A stretch of 64,000 nucleotides of DNA from Pelomonas sp. Root1444 (GCF_001426885.1 NZ_LMFP01000003.1:1046720-1110719); one strand, 5' to 3'; positions 1 through 8,663 are shown, counted from the stretch's first letter. Numbers and translations are program-made. The notes: a model not told the origin generated them from the sequence alone.

Positions 1-1
1 T

Positions 2-127
2 GGTGAGTGGTTCTACGAGGAATACACCTCGGGCAGCGGCGTGCGCGAGTTGTCGAATGAACCGACCGTCCCCGGCACGACGACCGAGGATGAGAAGAAG
101 TCCATCCTGGACCTCTTCAAACGCTGA
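2..127 (+). CDS. mrcA: penicillin-binding protein 1A, C-terminal fragment
   Basis: Only the last 41 codons are inside the window (reading frame from base 2, stop TGA at 125-127). The peptide begins GEWFYEEYTSGSGV and ends in an acidic/basic tail (EDEKKSILDLFKR). This resembles the extreme C-terminus of class A penicillin-binding proteins of Burkholderiales, which are periplasmic enzymes that polymerise and cross-link peptidoglycan. The neighbouring convergent cyaY supports the call, because mrcA/ponA and cyaY are adjacent in many betaproteobacteria. No catalytic domain is visible, so the assignment rests on the tail and on context. Confidence 0.6.
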   Translation, partial: GEWFYEEYTSGSGVRELSNEPTVPGTTTEDEKKSILDLFKR

Positions 128-134
128 GCCACCC

Positions 135-470
135 TCAGCAGGCGCTGAACTTCAGCGCCTGCCCCGCCTGTTCGCTCGCGCTGCGCGACAGCCGTGCGCA
201 GAACTCCTGGCCCTCGCGGTCCACCCACTGCGCGCCATCCCACTTGAAGTGGTAGCCGCCCGAGCGCGCGGCCAGCCAGATCTCCTGCAGCGGCGGCTGC
301 GTGTTGATGACGATCTTGCTGCCGCCCGGCATGCTGAGTTCCAGCAGGCCGCCGGTGCGGTGGCTGTCGATGTCGACCACGTCCTCTTCCAGCCATGCAT
401 CCACTTGCGCCTCGATGCGGGCGAGCAGGGCGTGGGCCTTGGCGTGATAGTCGGCGTCGGACAGGGACAT
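135..470 (-). CDS. cyaY: iron donor protein CyaY (bacterial frataxin)
   Basis: The 111-residue product has the frataxin layout: an N-terminal helix rich in acidic residues ([17 protein letters not shown]), then beta strands with the family blocks [35 protein letters not shown] and W-x-D-R-E-G-x-E-F. The acidic ridge (residues about 20-35) is the presumed iron-binding surface. CyaY is a cytosolic protein that binds iron and modulates IscS-dependent iron-sulphur cluster assembly. Length and motifs match the family. The ATG at 470 lies only 11 bases from the divergent lipoprotein start, so the two promoters must overlap the genes. Downstream it faces the penicillin-binding protein gene. Confidence 0.95.
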   Translation of the reverse strand: MSLSDADYHAKAHALLARIEAQVDAWLEEDVVDIDSHRTGGLLELSMPGGSKIVINTQPPLQEIWLAARSGGYHFKWDGAQWVDREGQEFCARLSRSASEQAGQALKFSAC

Positions 471-481
471 AAACTGGGCGG

Positions 482-643
482 ATGAAGAAGACTCCCGTCA
501 GTGTAGGCGCGCCTACCCTAGCAAAGATCATCGCCTTGGCCATCACCCTTACCGCTCTCGCGGGTTGTGGCCAGAAAGGGCCGCTCACGCTGGCCAAGCC
601 GGCCGACGCGGCGTCGGCGCCCGCCTCCGCACCGACGCGTTAG
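482..643 (+). CDS. lptM: small LptM/YifL-type lipoprotein
   Basis: A 53-residue ORF starting MKKTPVSV with a hydrophobic segment ([11 protein letters not shown]) and a lipobox LAGC, so Cys29 would be lipidated after signal peptidase II cleavage. The mature part begins CGQKGPLTL, the hallmark of the LptM (YifL) family. In Escherichia coli LptM helps the LPS transport protein LptD mature at the outer membrane. The rest is a short Ala/Pro/Ser-rich tail. In many Burkholderiales this gene sits next to cyaY, as here, and is followed by lysA. Here it is instead followed by the convergent ABC transporter operon, and its stop overlaps the stop of that operon's last gene. Confidence 0.85.
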   Translation: MKKTPVSVGAPTLAKIIALAITLTALAGCGQKGPLTLAKPADAASAPASAPTR

Positions 644-1635
644 GCGCGCCCCTCCTCCACCGCGTGGCAGGCCACGCGCACACCACGAAGTTCGAGCAGC
701 GCCGGCCGCTCGACCTTGCAGCGTTCATTGGACAACGGGCAGCGCGGATGAAAGCTGCAGCCGCTCGGCGGGTTGAGCGGGTTGGGCACCTCGCCTTGCA
801 CTGGCGTGCGAGCGCGGCCGCTCATGTGGATGTCGGGGATCGCGTCCAGCAGCATGCGCGTGTAGGGGTGCTGTGGGCGCGCGAACAGCGTGGCCTTGTC
901 CGCCACCTCGACAAGCCGGCCGAGGTACATGACGCCGACCTGGTCGGCCACATGACGCACGACGGCAAGGTTGTGCGAAATGAAGAGGTAAGTCAGGCCG
1001 CGCTCGCGCTGCAGGTCCTTCATGATGTTGAGCACCTGCGCCTGCACCGACACATCCAGCGCCGAGGTCGGCTCGTCGCAGACGAGGAACTCGGGCTGGG
1101 TCGCGAGCGCGCGAGCGATGGAGATGCGCTGGCGCTGCCCACCGGAGAACTGGTGCGGGAACTTCTCCGCATCGGCCGGATTCAGCCCCACCGAACTCAG
1201 CAGCTCGCCGACCCGCTGGCGCGCATCGGCGTCGCCCTTCACCAGGCCATGCTCGCGCAGCGGCTCGGCGACGATGTCCAACACCGTCCAGCGTGGATTC
1301 AAGGACGCATACGGATCCTGGAAGATCATCTGCATGCGCCGGCGCAGCGGGCCAGCGCCCGGGCCGGCGAGCGTCTTTGCGATGTCTTCGCCGTCAAAAC
1401 TGACGCTGCCGCGCGTCGGCCCGTAGAGGCCGACCAGCAGGCGCGCCACCGTGCTCTTGCCACAGCCGCTCTCGCCCACCAGCGCCAGCGTCTTGCCGCG
1501 CTCGATGGCGAACGACACGCCGTCGACCGCATGCACGAAGGCCCTGGGCTTGCGCTCCACGACCCGGTTCAGCCACGGCGGCGACACGTCGAAGACCTTG
1601 GCGAGGTCATGGACCTCCACGAGAGGCTTGCTCAT
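640..1635 (-). CDS. oligopeptide/dipeptide ABC transporter ATPase, OppF/DppF type
   Basis: A 331-residue ABC ATPase. Walker A is GESGCGKST (residues about 54-62), the signature is FSGGQRQR and Walker B is [12 protein letters not shown]. The C-terminal oligopeptide/dipeptide extension contains CSFHPRCP. This subunit hydrolyses ATP on the cytoplasmic face of a peptide importer, paired with the preceding OppD-type ATPase. It is the last gene of a four-gene minus-strand operon (OppB-OppC-OppD-OppF type) and overlaps the upstream gene by four bases. Peptide, nickel and glutathione importers share this architecture, so the substrate cannot be told from the ATPase. Confidence 0.92.
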   Translation of the reverse strand: MSKPLVEVHDLAKVFDVSPPWLNRVVERKPRAFVHAVDGVSFAIERGKTLALVGESGCGKSTVARLLVGLYGPTRGSVSFDGEDIAKTLAGPGAGPLRRRMQMIFQDPYASLNPRWTVLDIVAEPLREHGLVKGDADARQRVGELLSSVGLNPADAEKFPHQFSGGQRQRISIARALATQPEFLVCDEPTSALDVSVQAQVLNIMKDLQRERGLTYLFISHNLAVVRHVADQVGVMYLGRLVEVADKATLFARPQHPYTRMLLDAIPDIHMSGRARTPVQGEVPNPLNPPSGCSFHPRCPLSNERCKVERPALLELRGVRVACHAVEEGRA

Positions 1636-2612
1636 CGCGCCACCTCCACGGTCACCGGGCGCCAGCAGGCGGCGCGCGTGGCATTGACGTCGAACAAGTC
1701 GGGCCGATCGATGCGGCAGCGGTCGACGACGCGCGGGCAGCGCGGGTTGAACGCGCAGCCGGGCGGGATGGCGGTCAGCCGCGGCATCGAGCCGTCGATC
1801 TGCAGCAGCCGTTCACGGTCCTCGTCCATGGCCGGGATGGAGCCCATCAGACCCACCGTATACGGGTGGGCGGGCCTGTGGATGATGTCGGCGACCGGCC
1901 CGATCTCGGCGACGCGGCCGGCGTACATGACGGCCACGCGGTCGCAGGTCTCGGCGATGACGCCCATGTCGTGCGTGACCAGCATGACGGCCGCGCCCTG
2001 CTCTTTGCAGACCTTCTTCAGCAGCGCAATGATCTGCGCCTGGATGGACACGTCCAGCGCGGTCGTCGGCTCGTCGGCCACGATGAGCTTGGGATTGGCT
2101 GCGAGGGCCAGCGCAATGACCACGCGCTGGCGCATGCCGCCGGAGAACTGGTGCGGGTAGTGGTCGATGCGGGCCGCGGGGGCCGGGATGCCGGTGGAGG
2201 CGAGCAACTCGATGGCGCGAACGCGTGCCTGCGAAGCCGACAGGTCCAGGTGCGTCGTGATGGTCTCGACGAGTTGCTGGCCCACCGTGTAAAGCGGATT
2301 CAACGACGTCAGCGGATCCTGGAAGACGGCACCGATCTCGCGCCCACGCACCCGGCGCATCTGCTCGTAAGGCAGGTTGTCGATGCGCCGGCCGGCCAGC
2401 TTGATCTCGCCCGCGGCAATGCGGCCCGGCGGGTCCAGCAGACCGATGATGGCCGCGCCGGTGAGCGACTTGCCGGCGCCGGATTCGCCGACGACACCCA
2501 GAATCTCGCCCGGGGCGATGGAGAAGGAGATGTCATCCAGCGCCAGCAGCGTGCCGCGGCGGGTCGGGAACTCCACCCGTAGGTGGCTGACTTCGAGCAA
2601 GGGAGCGGTCAT
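1632..2612 (-). CDS. oligopeptide/dipeptide ABC transporter ATPase, OppD/DppD type
   Basis: The product starts [15 protein letters not shown]. Walker A is GESGAGKSL, the signature is FSGGMRQRV, Walker B is [13 protein letters not shown] and the H-loop lies in VTHDMG. The C-terminal peptide-family domain carries GCAFNPRCP. The start chosen (ATG at 2612) overlaps the stop of the permease gene by four bases. The open frame extends further upstream, but only inside the permease coding sequence. It is one of the two ATPases of the importer; the second follows with a four-base overlap. Confidence 0.92.
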   Translation of the reverse strand: MTAPLLEVSHLRVEFPTRRGTLLALDDISFSIAPGEILGVVGESGAGKSLTGAAIIGLLDPPGRIAAGEIKLAGRRIDNLPYEQMRRVRGREIGAVFQDPLTSLNPLYTVGQQLVETITTHLDLSASQARVRAIELLASTGIPAPAARIDHYPHQFSGGMRQRVVIALALAANPKLIVADEPTTALDVSIQAQIIALLKKVCKEQGAAVMLVTHDMGVIAETCDRVAVMYAGRVAEIGPVADIIHRPAHPYTVGLMGSIPAMDEDRERLLQIDGSMPRLTAIPPGCAFNPRCPRVVDRCRIDRPDLFDVNATRAACWRPVTVEVAR

Positions 2613-3553
2613 CGCAGACGGGGGTTGAGCGCGTCGCGCAGCCAGTCGCCCAGCAGGTTCACGCTGAGCGTGATCAGCACCAGCGTCAGGCTGGGCCAGG
2701 CGGTGATCCACCATTCGCCCGAGAACAGGTAGTCGTTGCCGTTGCGGATCAAGGTGCCCAGCGACGGGCTGGTGGCCGGCACGCCGACGCCGAGGAATGA
2801 CAGCGTCGCCTCGGTGATGATGGCCGAGGCGATCTGGATGGTGGCCAGCACAAGCACGGGGCCGAGCACATTGGGCAGCACATGGCGGCGCATGATGCGC
2901 AGCGACCCGACGCCAATCACGCGGGCAGCCTGAACGTATTCCTTGTTGCGCTCCACCAGCGTGGAGCCGCGCACCGTGCGTGCGTACTGCACCCAGCCGG
3001 TCAGCGAGATGGCCAGCACGAGCACGACGAAGGCCAGCATGTCGTGCGCATTCGGGAACAGGCTGCGGCCGATGCCGCTGATCATCAGCGCGACAAGGAT
3101 GGACGGGAAGGACAGCATCACGTCGCAGATGCGCATGATGAAGGCGTCGACCCGCCCGCCGACAAAACCGGCCAGCAGGCCGAGCGTGACGCCGATCAGG
3201 ATGGACAACAGCACGGACGCGAAACCGACCAGCAGCGAGATGCGCGCGCCATACATCAACGCGGACAGGATGTCACGGCCCTGGCCGTCTGTGCCGAGCA
3301 GGTACTTGGGCTCGCCCCCCTCCACCCAGGCCGGCGGCTTCAGTGAATCCATCAGCTCCAGCGTCGCGAGATCGAATGGGTTGTGCGGCGCAACCCCTTC
3401 GGCAAACAACGCGCAGACGAAACAGACCAGCGTGATGACGGCTGCCAGCACGGCAACCGGCGAGTTGCGGAAGGAATGCCAGACGTCGCCGTCGAAAAAG
3501 CCACGCAGAGCCGAAGCCGAAGCGGTGGGGTTGGAGTTGGCGTCAACGGCCAT
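2609..3553 (-). CDS. oligopeptide/dipeptide ABC transporter permease, OppC/DppC type
   Basis: The 314-residue inner-membrane protein has an N-terminal OppC domain segment (HSFRNSPVAVLAAVITLVCF), a periplasmic loop with LLGTDGQGRDILSALMYGARISL, and about five further membrane segments. The EAA coupling loop is around EYVQAARVIGVGSLRIMRRHVLPN, and the protein ends [19 protein letters not shown]. These are diagnostic for the second permease of peptide-type importers. The ATG at 3553 is preferred because it follows the stop of the OppB-type gene by two bases and gives a normal length. Upstream in-frame sequence lies inside that gene. Confidence 0.92.
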   Translation of the reverse strand: MAVDANSNPTASASALRGFFDGDVWHSFRNSPVAVLAAVITLVCFVCALFAEGVAPHNPFDLATLELMDSLKPPAWVEGGEPKYLLGTDGQGRDILSALMYGARISLLVGFASVLLSILIGVTLGLLAGFVGGRVDAFIMRICDVMLSFPSILVALMISGIGRSLFPNAHDMLAFVVLVLAISLTGWVQYARTVRGSTLVERNKEYVQAARVIGVGSLRIMRRHVLPNVLGPVLVLATIQIASAIITEATLSFLGVGVPATSPSLGTLIRNGNDYLFSGEWWITAWPSLTLVLITLSVNLLGDWLRDALNPRLR

Positions 3554-3555
3554 GG

Positions 3556-4533
3556 TCAATGCGCCTTGCCTTCGATCCGCAGGCGCGGGTCGACGGCGAA
3601 ATAGAGCAGATCGACGCCGAGGTTGATGACGACGAAGATCAGCGAGATCAGGCACAGGTAGGCGGCCATCACCGGGATGTCGGCGAACTGCACGGCCTGG
3701 ATGAAGAGCAGGCCCATGCCGGGCCACTGGAAGACCTGCTCGGTGATGATGGCGAACGCGATCAGCGAACCCAGCTGCAGGCCGGTGATGGTGATGACGG
3801 GCACCAGCGTGTTCTTCAGCGCATGGCCGAAGTAGACGCTGCGGTCCGTCAGGCCGCGGGCGCGGGCAAAGCGGATGTAGTCGGTGCGGAGCACCTCCAG
3901 CATCTCGGCGCGCACCAGCCGCATGATCAGCGTGAGCTGGAAGGCGGACAGCGTGAACGCCGGCAGGATGAGGTGCAGCAGGCCGTCGCGGGTCAGCAGG
4001 CCCGAGGTCCAGCCGCCGAAATCGACGACCTCGCCGCGGCCGAAGCTGGGCAGCCATTTCAGCTCGACGGCAAAGACCCAGATCAGCACGATGCCGATGA
4101 CGAAGTTGGGCAGGCTGACGCCGAATAACGTGCCGGTCATCAGCAGCTGCGCACTGGCCTTGCCGCGGCGCAGCGCGGCATAGACGCCCAGGGGTATGCC
4201 GAGGCCCAATGCAATCAGGCCAGCGACGAGGGAAAGCTCCAGCGTCGCAGGGAAGCGCTCGACGATCAGCGTCGAGACCTTGCGGCCCTGGCGCAGGCTG
4301 ATGCCGAACTCCCCCTGGGCTGCGTTGCCGGCAAAGCGCGCGAACTGCACGGGGAAGGGTTGGTCCAGGCCGAGGTCCTTGCGCAGCGCGATGCGCTGCT
4401 CCTCGGTCGCGTCCTGGCCCAGCAGATTGGTGACCGGGTCGCCGACGTACTGGAACAGCATGAAGGCGATGAAAGCCACCGACAGCATGACTACAACGGC
4501 CTGAGCCAGGCGGCGGAGAATGAAAACCAGCAT
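3556..4533 (-). CDS. oligopeptide/dipeptide ABC transporter permease, OppB/DppB type
   Basis: The 325-residue membrane protein begins MLVFILRRLAQAVVVMLSVAF, the canonical OppB start. It also has the family blocks DPVTNLLGQ, LGLDQPFPVQFARF and the EAA loop DYIRFARARGLTDRSVYFGHALKN. The end, LGVDLLYFAVDPRLR, is also typical. It is the first gene of the importer operon. I start it at 4533 rather than at the further-upstream in-frame codon, because the residues before MLVF are not membrane-like. No substrate-binding protein gene lies between it and the porins upstream. The periplasmic receptor is therefore encoded elsewhere or was lost. Confidence 0.9.
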   Translation of the reverse strand: MLVFILRRLAQAVVVMLSVAFIAFMLFQYVGDPVTNLLGQDATEEQRIALRKDLGLDQPFPVQFARFAGNAAQGEFGISLRQGRKVSTLIVERFPATLELSLVAGLIALGLGIPLGVYAALRRGKASAQLLMTGTLFGVSLPNFVIGIVLIWVFAVELKWLPSFGRGEVVDFGGWTSGLLTRDGLLHLILPAFTLSAFQLTLIMRLVRAEMLEVLRTDYIRFARARGLTDRSVYFGHALKNTLVPVITITGLQLGSLIAFAIITEQVFQWPGMGLLFIQAVQFADIPVMAAYLCLISLIFVVINLGVDLLYFAVDPRLRIEGKAH

Positions 4534-4645
4534 GAAGATTCGAAAGCGTGCGGCCGCGTCTCTGCGCCGCACGAAGGCGCGATCATGGCGAAGGCGGGAG
4601 CCTTGAGAGCCCCGGGAAACCCCTAGCCTTCAAGTCGGGCGCCAA

Positions 4646-4673
4646 TGAAAACGGGCCGCTGACGCGGCCCGTT
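4646..4673 (-). terminator. Rho-independent terminator after the first porin gene
   Basis: A 10-bp perfect inverted repeat (AACGGGCCGC / GCGGCCCGTT, 4-base loop) lies 33 bases beyond the stop of the porin gene. On the minus strand it is followed by TTTTCATT. It separates the porin from the ABC importer operon downstream on the same strand. Confidence 0.85.
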
Positions 4674-4705
4674 GCAAGCACGGCAGGCCCAGCCTGCCGG
4701 GTCGA

Positions 4706-5923
4706 TCAGAAGCGGTGACGCAGGCCCAGCATCGCGCCGCCACGCTTGGTGGCGCCGTTCAGGAAGCTCACTTCGCCGCGGGTCTTCGTGTAGTCGAATT
4801 CCAGGTAGGCGTCGGTGCGCTTCGAGAACGCGTAATCCAGCACCACTGCGAAGAAGTCGGCCTTCGACTTGGTGTTGGCGTTGGTGCTGAAGCCCGAGGC
4901 GCTTGCGCCGAAAGCCGCTGCAAACGGAGCGGCCAGGTTCTGCACGGTGCCGTAATGGGTCTGCTCGCTCAACCAGACATTGCCGCCGATGTTCAGCTGC
5001 GGGGTCAGCTGATACGTGGCGCCGAACATCAGCATCGTGCGCTTGTTGATGTCGAATGCATCGTTGTTGAAGATGCTGGCGCCAAGCAAGCCGGACGTGT
5101 AGGCACCGCGGGTGCCCAGGGCAACGGCGAACGGACCATTGGCAGCGGCCGATGCAGCGAATGCCGGGGCGCTCGTCTGGTTCAGCAGGCCGAAGGGGTT
5201 CTCGAACTTGTTCTGACCCCAGGACGCATGCACGTACAGCGGACCGGACGTGTACGACGCGCCGAGCACGGTGGCCTTGATCTTGCGGCCGGTCTGCTCG
5301 GTGGCTTGCAGATAGGCACCGCCCGCACCGAAGGTGCCGTCGCTGTAGCGCAGCAGGCCGCCGATGGTCTTGTTGGGCAGCTGTGCAGCCGCACCCGACT
5401 GGCCCTCGCCTGCGCTGACCTGAATCTCGCCATAGACATTACCCAGCTGAACCAGGTACTTGACCATGTTGTCCTGGCGCGCAGCCATGGACATGCCGAT
5501 CTCGGGCTTGTAAGCCTCGATGTACGGCGAGTAACGGAAGGAGGCGAAGGTCGACGTGTAGAGGTCGAACAGGATGTTGTATTGGCGGCCGAGGCGGATC
5601 TGGCCGAATTCATTTGACTGGATGCCGACCCAGACCTGGCGCCAGAAATCCGCAGCGGCGACGGCGCCCGTATCGGAACTCAGGCGATGCTCCATGTTGG
5701 CCAAGGCCTTCAGGCCGCCACCGAGGTCCTCGGTGACATTGATGCCCAGACGGCTCTGCGACATACCGCCCGGAACAAGCTGCTTCTGTGCGACGCCCGG
5801 ATTTGAATTCGTCGTGTAGCGCACGGCTGCGTCCACGATGCCATACAGGGTGACGCTGGACTGAGCCCATGCGGCGGAAGTGCTGGCTGCCAGAATGGCG
5901 ACGGCCAAGGTTGCTTTTTTCAT
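4706..5923 (-). CDS. outer-membrane porin (Gram-negative trimeric porin family)
   Basis: The 405-residue protein has a signal peptide (MKKATLAVAILAASTSAAWA, then QSSVTLYG). It has the repeated amphipathic strands of 16-strand betaproteobacterial porins, the loop-3 region and the C-terminal GLRHRF ending with the terminal Phe needed for BAM recognition. Such porins let small hydrophilic solutes through the outer membrane. The ATG at 5923 is preceded by AGGAGA at ribosome-binding distance. It is the second of two tandem porin genes, each with its own terminator, so they are probably separate transcripts. Substrate preference cannot be read from the sequence. Confidence 0.93.
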   Translation of the reverse strand: MKKATLAVAILAASTSAAWAQSSVTLYGIVDAAVRYTTNSNPGVAQKQLVPGGMSQSRLGINVTEDLGGGLKALANMEHRLSSDTGAVAAADFWRQVWVGIQSNEFGQIRLGRQYNILFDLYTSTFASFRYSPYIEAYKPEIGMSMAARQDNMVKYLVQLGNVYGEIQVSAGEGQSGAAAQLPNKTIGGLLRYSDGTFGAGGAYLQATEQTGRKIKATVLGASYTSGPLYVHASWGQNKFENPFGLLNQTSAPAFAASAAANGPFAVALGTRGAYTSGLLGASIFNNDAFDINKRTMLMFGATYQLTPQLNIGGNVWLSEQTHYGTVQNLAAPFAAAFGASASGFSTNANTKSKADFFAVVLDYAFSKRTDAYLEFDYTKTRGEVSFLNGATKRGGAMLGLRHRF

Positions 5924-6043
5924 CAACGTTGTCTCCTGCGAAGAAAGGTGAACCGGACCATTCTCAGCGAACTGCCCTGCCATAACGCAGGGGCTGTTGT
6001 TCCTAGTACACAGCGATTCCCCTGTCCCGGACAGGACAAATAA

Positions 6044-6065
6044 AAAGCCGCCCGAAGGCGGCTTT
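6044..6065 (-). terminator. Rho-independent terminator after the second porin gene
   Basis: Stem AAAGCCGCC / GGCGGCTTT with a CGAA (TTCG on the minus strand) tetraloop, followed on the minus strand by TTTTTATT. It lies 29 bases past the stop of the 6095-7132 porin gene and insulates it from the next porin. Confidence 0.92.
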
Positions 6066-6094
6066 GCTGATTGCAAGCGGCTGGGCCGCCGGGA

Positions 6095-7132
6095 TCAGAA
6101 GCTGTGGCGGATGCCGACGTCGAAGCCGCTGGACTTCTGGCCGTTGGCAGTCGCGGCAGGAGCGCCACCGATGATGAAGCGTGCAGCACCGTCGTTCTTG
6201 AGTTGCGAGAACGTCGTGTACAGAGCGGTGCGCTTGGACACGCTGTGGATGTAGCCCACGGCGTAGAGCTTGGCATCGCCGATCGGGGTGTAGCCCGCGG
6301 CGGCCGTCTCGGCGACGCCATTGGCCTTGGCATCCGTGAAGGAGCCCCACAGTTGGCCCTGCTGGCCCAGCGGCACGGTGACGGCGGCCGTCCAGATCTT
6401 CTGCTCGCGCGACAGGTACTTGGTTTGGGTATAGGACAGCGACGGGCGAACCACGCCGAAGTCATACGCGCCGCCGAGCGAAGCCAGCTTGAACTTGCTG
6501 CTGTCAGCCGCATTGGACGTGCTGGCATAGGCGCCAGACACGTGCAGGGGGCCCTGCTTGTAGCCCAGACGGACCGACTGGCCCTTGTTGGTGCTCGTGC
6601 CTTCGCCGGCCGAGACGTCCACGCCGCCGTAGAAGCCGCCCAGATTGGTGGGCAGGGAATACGACGCCAGATTGTCGGCGCGACCGTAGGACGTGCTGTT
6701 GCCGCTGCCGAGGTTGCTGTACAGGACGCTGACGCTGCCCAGACCGGTGAATGAGGTCGGGTCGAAGTCCTCGAGGTGCAGACGCGAGACCGTCTTGTTG
6801 CGGCCCAGGCGCACTTCACCGAAGTCGCCCGACAGGCTCACGGTGGCGCGGCGGCCCCAGAAAGCGCCGGTGCCAGTTGTGCCGGTGTCGGTGTCGACTT
6901 GGGTTTCCAGCCAGAAGCCGGCCTTCAGGCCGCCGCCGAGGTCTTCCGTGCCACGCACGCCCAGACGGCTGGTGTTCAGGCCACCGGAGTCCAGCTTCTT
7001 CATCGTGAGGTCGCCGGTCTTGACGTACTTCAGGTCAGCATCGAGGACGCCGAAGAGGGTGACGGAGGATTGCGCCACAGCGGCGCCACCGGTCAGACCG
7101 AGGACGGCCAGGGCAATCAGAGCTTTCTTCAT
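6095..7132 (-). CDS. outer-membrane porin (Gram-negative trimeric porin family)
   Basis: The 345-residue protein has a signal peptide (MKKALIALAVLGLTGGAAVA, then QSSVTLFGVLDADLKYV). It shares the family blocks SRLGVRGTEDLGGGLKAGFWLE, RRATVSLSGDFGEVRLGR and the C-terminus GIRHSF with a terminal Phe. It forms a general diffusion channel in the outer membrane. It is related to, but clearly diverged from, the porin just downstream (4706-5923), so they are old paralogues rather than a recent duplication. On the minus strand AGGAG precedes the ATG. About 190 bases of non-coding sequence upstream separate it from the divergent coq7 gene and must hold both promoters. Confidence 0.93.
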   Translation of the reverse strand: MKKALIALAVLGLTGGAAVAQSSVTLFGVLDADLKYVKTGDLTMKKLDSGGLNTSRLGVRGTEDLGGGLKAGFWLETQVDTDTGTTGTGAFWGRRATVSLSGDFGEVRLGRNKTVSRLHLEDFDPTSFTGLGSVSVLYSNLGSGNSTSYGRADNLASYSLPTNLGGFYGGVDVSAGEGTSTNKGQSVRLGYKQGPLHVSGAYASTSNAADSSKFKLASLGGAYDFGVVRPSLSYTQTKYLSREQKIWTAAVTVPLGQQGQLWGSFTDAKANGVAETAAAGYTPIGDAKLYAVGYIHSVSKRTALYTTFSQLKNDGAARFIIGGAPAATANGQKSSGFDVGIRHSF

Positions 7133-7326
7133 TCGATACTCCTAGGTATTCATCCGAGTCGCTGTCCCGAACAGACTGTCGACTCACCTCCTATGAGGAA
7201 GTGCGCGTATTCCACTACAGGTTGGACCCCCTGGGGAATTCACGGATATGAAATTGTGTGTTGCCGTTGCCTGACCACAACGGCGTCGCGGTTCATCATT
7301 TCTTCATGGAAACACTGCTTAACTGA

Positions 7327-7989
7327 ATGCATCCGAACGCAAGCACACCTCTTCGGCGCTCCGTGAGTTTTGGAGACCGCTGCCTCGGCGCCCTCGATTC
7401 CGGATTGCGTACCGTCTTTGCTTCGCCCCACGCTGGGCGTCCTTCGCCAGCAACGGGCATGGCACGCCCCGTTTTGAAAGCCGCAGAAGCCGGCGAGGCC
7501 GGCGCTCTGATGCGCGTCAACCATGTCGGCGAAATCTGCGCCCAGGCGCTCTACCAATCCCAGGCGTTGTTCAGCCGGACCGATGAACAGCGCTGGCATT
7601 TCGAGCAAGCTGCTGAGGAAGAACTGGATCACCTGGCCTGGACGGCAGCCCGAGTGACCGAGCTGGGCACGCACACCAGCCATCTGGTGCCGCTGTGGTG
7701 GGCAGGCGCCTTCGCCTGCGGCAGTCTGGCCGGCTTGGCAGGCGACCGCTGGAGCCTGGGCTTCGTCGTCGAAACCGAGCGCCAGGTCGAAGCCCATCTC
7801 GCCTCTCACCTGGACCGCCTGCCCGAAACCGACGCGCCGTCGCGCGCCATCGTCGATCAGATGAAACGCGAAGAAGCGGCGCATGCCGATGCGGCACTCG
7901 CCGCCGGCGCCCTGCCCCTGCCGGCGCCGATCCGGCGGCTGATGCGCGCGGCCGCCAAGGTCATGACGACCGTGGCCCACCGGGTGTGA
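7327..7989 (+). CDS. coq7: ubiquinone biosynthesis hydroxylase Coq7 (2-polyprenyl-3-methyl-6-methoxy-1,4-benzoquinone monooxygenase)
   Basis: A carboxylate-bridged di-iron hydroxylase that performs the penultimate hydroxylation of the ubiquinone ring. The ferritin-like helices carry the iron ligands: E-A-G near LMRVNHVGEICAQ, EEELDHLAW (ExxH), and later E residues in FVVETERQVEAHL and MKREEAAHAD (ExxxH). The protein is soluble, about 220 residues, the usual length for the bacterial Coq7 branch. The start is uncertain: ATG 7327 is used, but GTG 7363 (then SFGDRCLGALDSGLRTVF) gives a start more like its relatives, and neither has a strong ribosome-binding site. It is convergent with the OsmC gene; the stop codons abut. 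Confidence 0.93.
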   Translation: MHPNASTPLRRSVSFGDRCLGALDSGLRTVFASPHAGRPSPATGMARPVLKAAEAGEAGALMRVNHVGEICAQALYQSQALFSRTDEQRWHFEQAAEEELDHLAWTAARVTELGTHTSHLVPLWWAGAFACGSLAGLAGDRWSLGFVVETERQVEAHLASHLDRLPETDAPSRAIVDQMKREEAAHADAALAAGALPLPAPIRRLMRAAAKVMTTVAHRV

Positions 7990-8427
7990 TCAGACCTCGA
8001 CGACCTCGAAGGAGGTCGTGATGGCCGAAGTCCTGGCCAGCATGGCAGTGGCCGAGCAGTACTTCTCGTGCGACAACGCGACGGCACGCTCGACGATTTC
8101 GGGCTTCAGCGCCTTGCCGCTGACGACGAAATGAAAATGGATGGCCGTGAAGACCTTGGGGTCGCTCGTCGCCCGTTCGGCCTTCAGCGCCACCTTGCAA
8201 CCGCGCACATCGTGCCGGCCGCGCTTGAGGATCAGCACGACGTCATAGGCCGTGCAGCCTCCGGTGCCCGCCAGCACCGTTTCCATCGGCCGCGGTGCCA
8301 GATTGCGACCGCCACCGTCCGGGGCGCCGTCCATCGTCAATACATGACCACTGCCGGTCTCGGCAGCGAAGCTCATGCCACTCGGGCCGTCCGGGCCCAA
8401 CCAACTGACGGTGCATTCCATGGTCAT
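7990..8427 (-). CDS. OsmC family protein
   Basis: The product of about 145 residues has the OsmC/Ohr fold: an N-terminal beta region ending in RPMETVLAGTGGCTAYDVVLILKR with the first conserved Cys, and a second half with HFVVSGKALKPEIVERAVALSHEKYCSATAML carrying the second Cys. The two cysteines are the peroxidatic pair of OsmC/YhfA-type hydroperoxide reductases. This sequence looks closer to the general OsmC/YhfA group than to Ohr. The start at ATG 8427 is preferred over an upstream TTG because GGAG lies at a workable distance before it. A second in-frame ATG at 8421 is possible. Confidence 0.88.
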   Translation of the reverse strand: MTMECTVSWLGPDGPSGMSFAAETGSGHVLTMDGAPDGGGRNLAPRPMETVLAGTGGCTAYDVVLILKRGRHDVRGCKVALKAERATSDPKVFTAIHFHFVVSGKALKPEIVERAVALSHEKYCSATAMLARTSAITTSFEVVEV

Positions 8428-8462
8428 TAGGGGCAAAGCTCCAATTCGTTCACAGAAAAATA

Positions 8463-8517
8463 TTGCAGCGCAGCATAACTCGGCGCTAAACTGTCAACCA
8501 AGCGAAAACGTTTTCGC
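8463..8517 (+). promoter_or_regulatory. putative promoter with 16-bp palindromic operator (LacI/PurR-like)
   Basis: A perfect 16-bp palindrome, GCGAAAACGTTTTCGC, spans 8502-8517. Its central CG and AAACGTTT core match the operator style of LacI-family regulators such as PurR. Just upstream are TTGCAG (8463-8468) and TAAACT (8487-8492), 18 bases apart. This weak sigma70-like pair would place a transcription start beside the palindrome. The element lies between the divergent OsmC and ilvA genes, with a terminator 36 bases downstream. The palindrome is seen directly; the regulator and promoter activity are inferred. Confidence 0.5.
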
Positions 8518-8553
8518 ACCGATTGTCTCCTCCACCGCCTCCATGGTGGATTC

Positions 8554-8585
8554 AACCCGAGCTTGCAAGAGCTCGGGTTTTTTTT
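8554..8585 (+). terminator. orphan Rho-independent terminator upstream of ilvA
   Basis: Perfect 10-bp stem AACCCGAGCT / AGCTCGGGTT, 6-base loop, followed by eight T on the plus strand. No plus-strand gene ends nearby: coq7 ends at 7989 and the OsmC gene in between is antisense. It must therefore end a short leader or small RNA starting around 8490-8500, or act as an attenuator before ilvA. A second small hairpin (CCACC / GGTGG, 8532-8549) lies just before it. Confidence 0.85.
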
Positions 8586-8663
8586 GCCCTCATCACGGGC
8601 GCCGCGCCGCAAGACAGGCCTCCCCTATCATGCGGCGCCGCAACAAAATGCCATGGAGACCTG

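Noticed and set aside
4574-4705. A small gene between the OppB-type permease and the porin
   Set aside because: Only a terminator hairpin is supported; open frames there have no ribosome-binding site or similarity.
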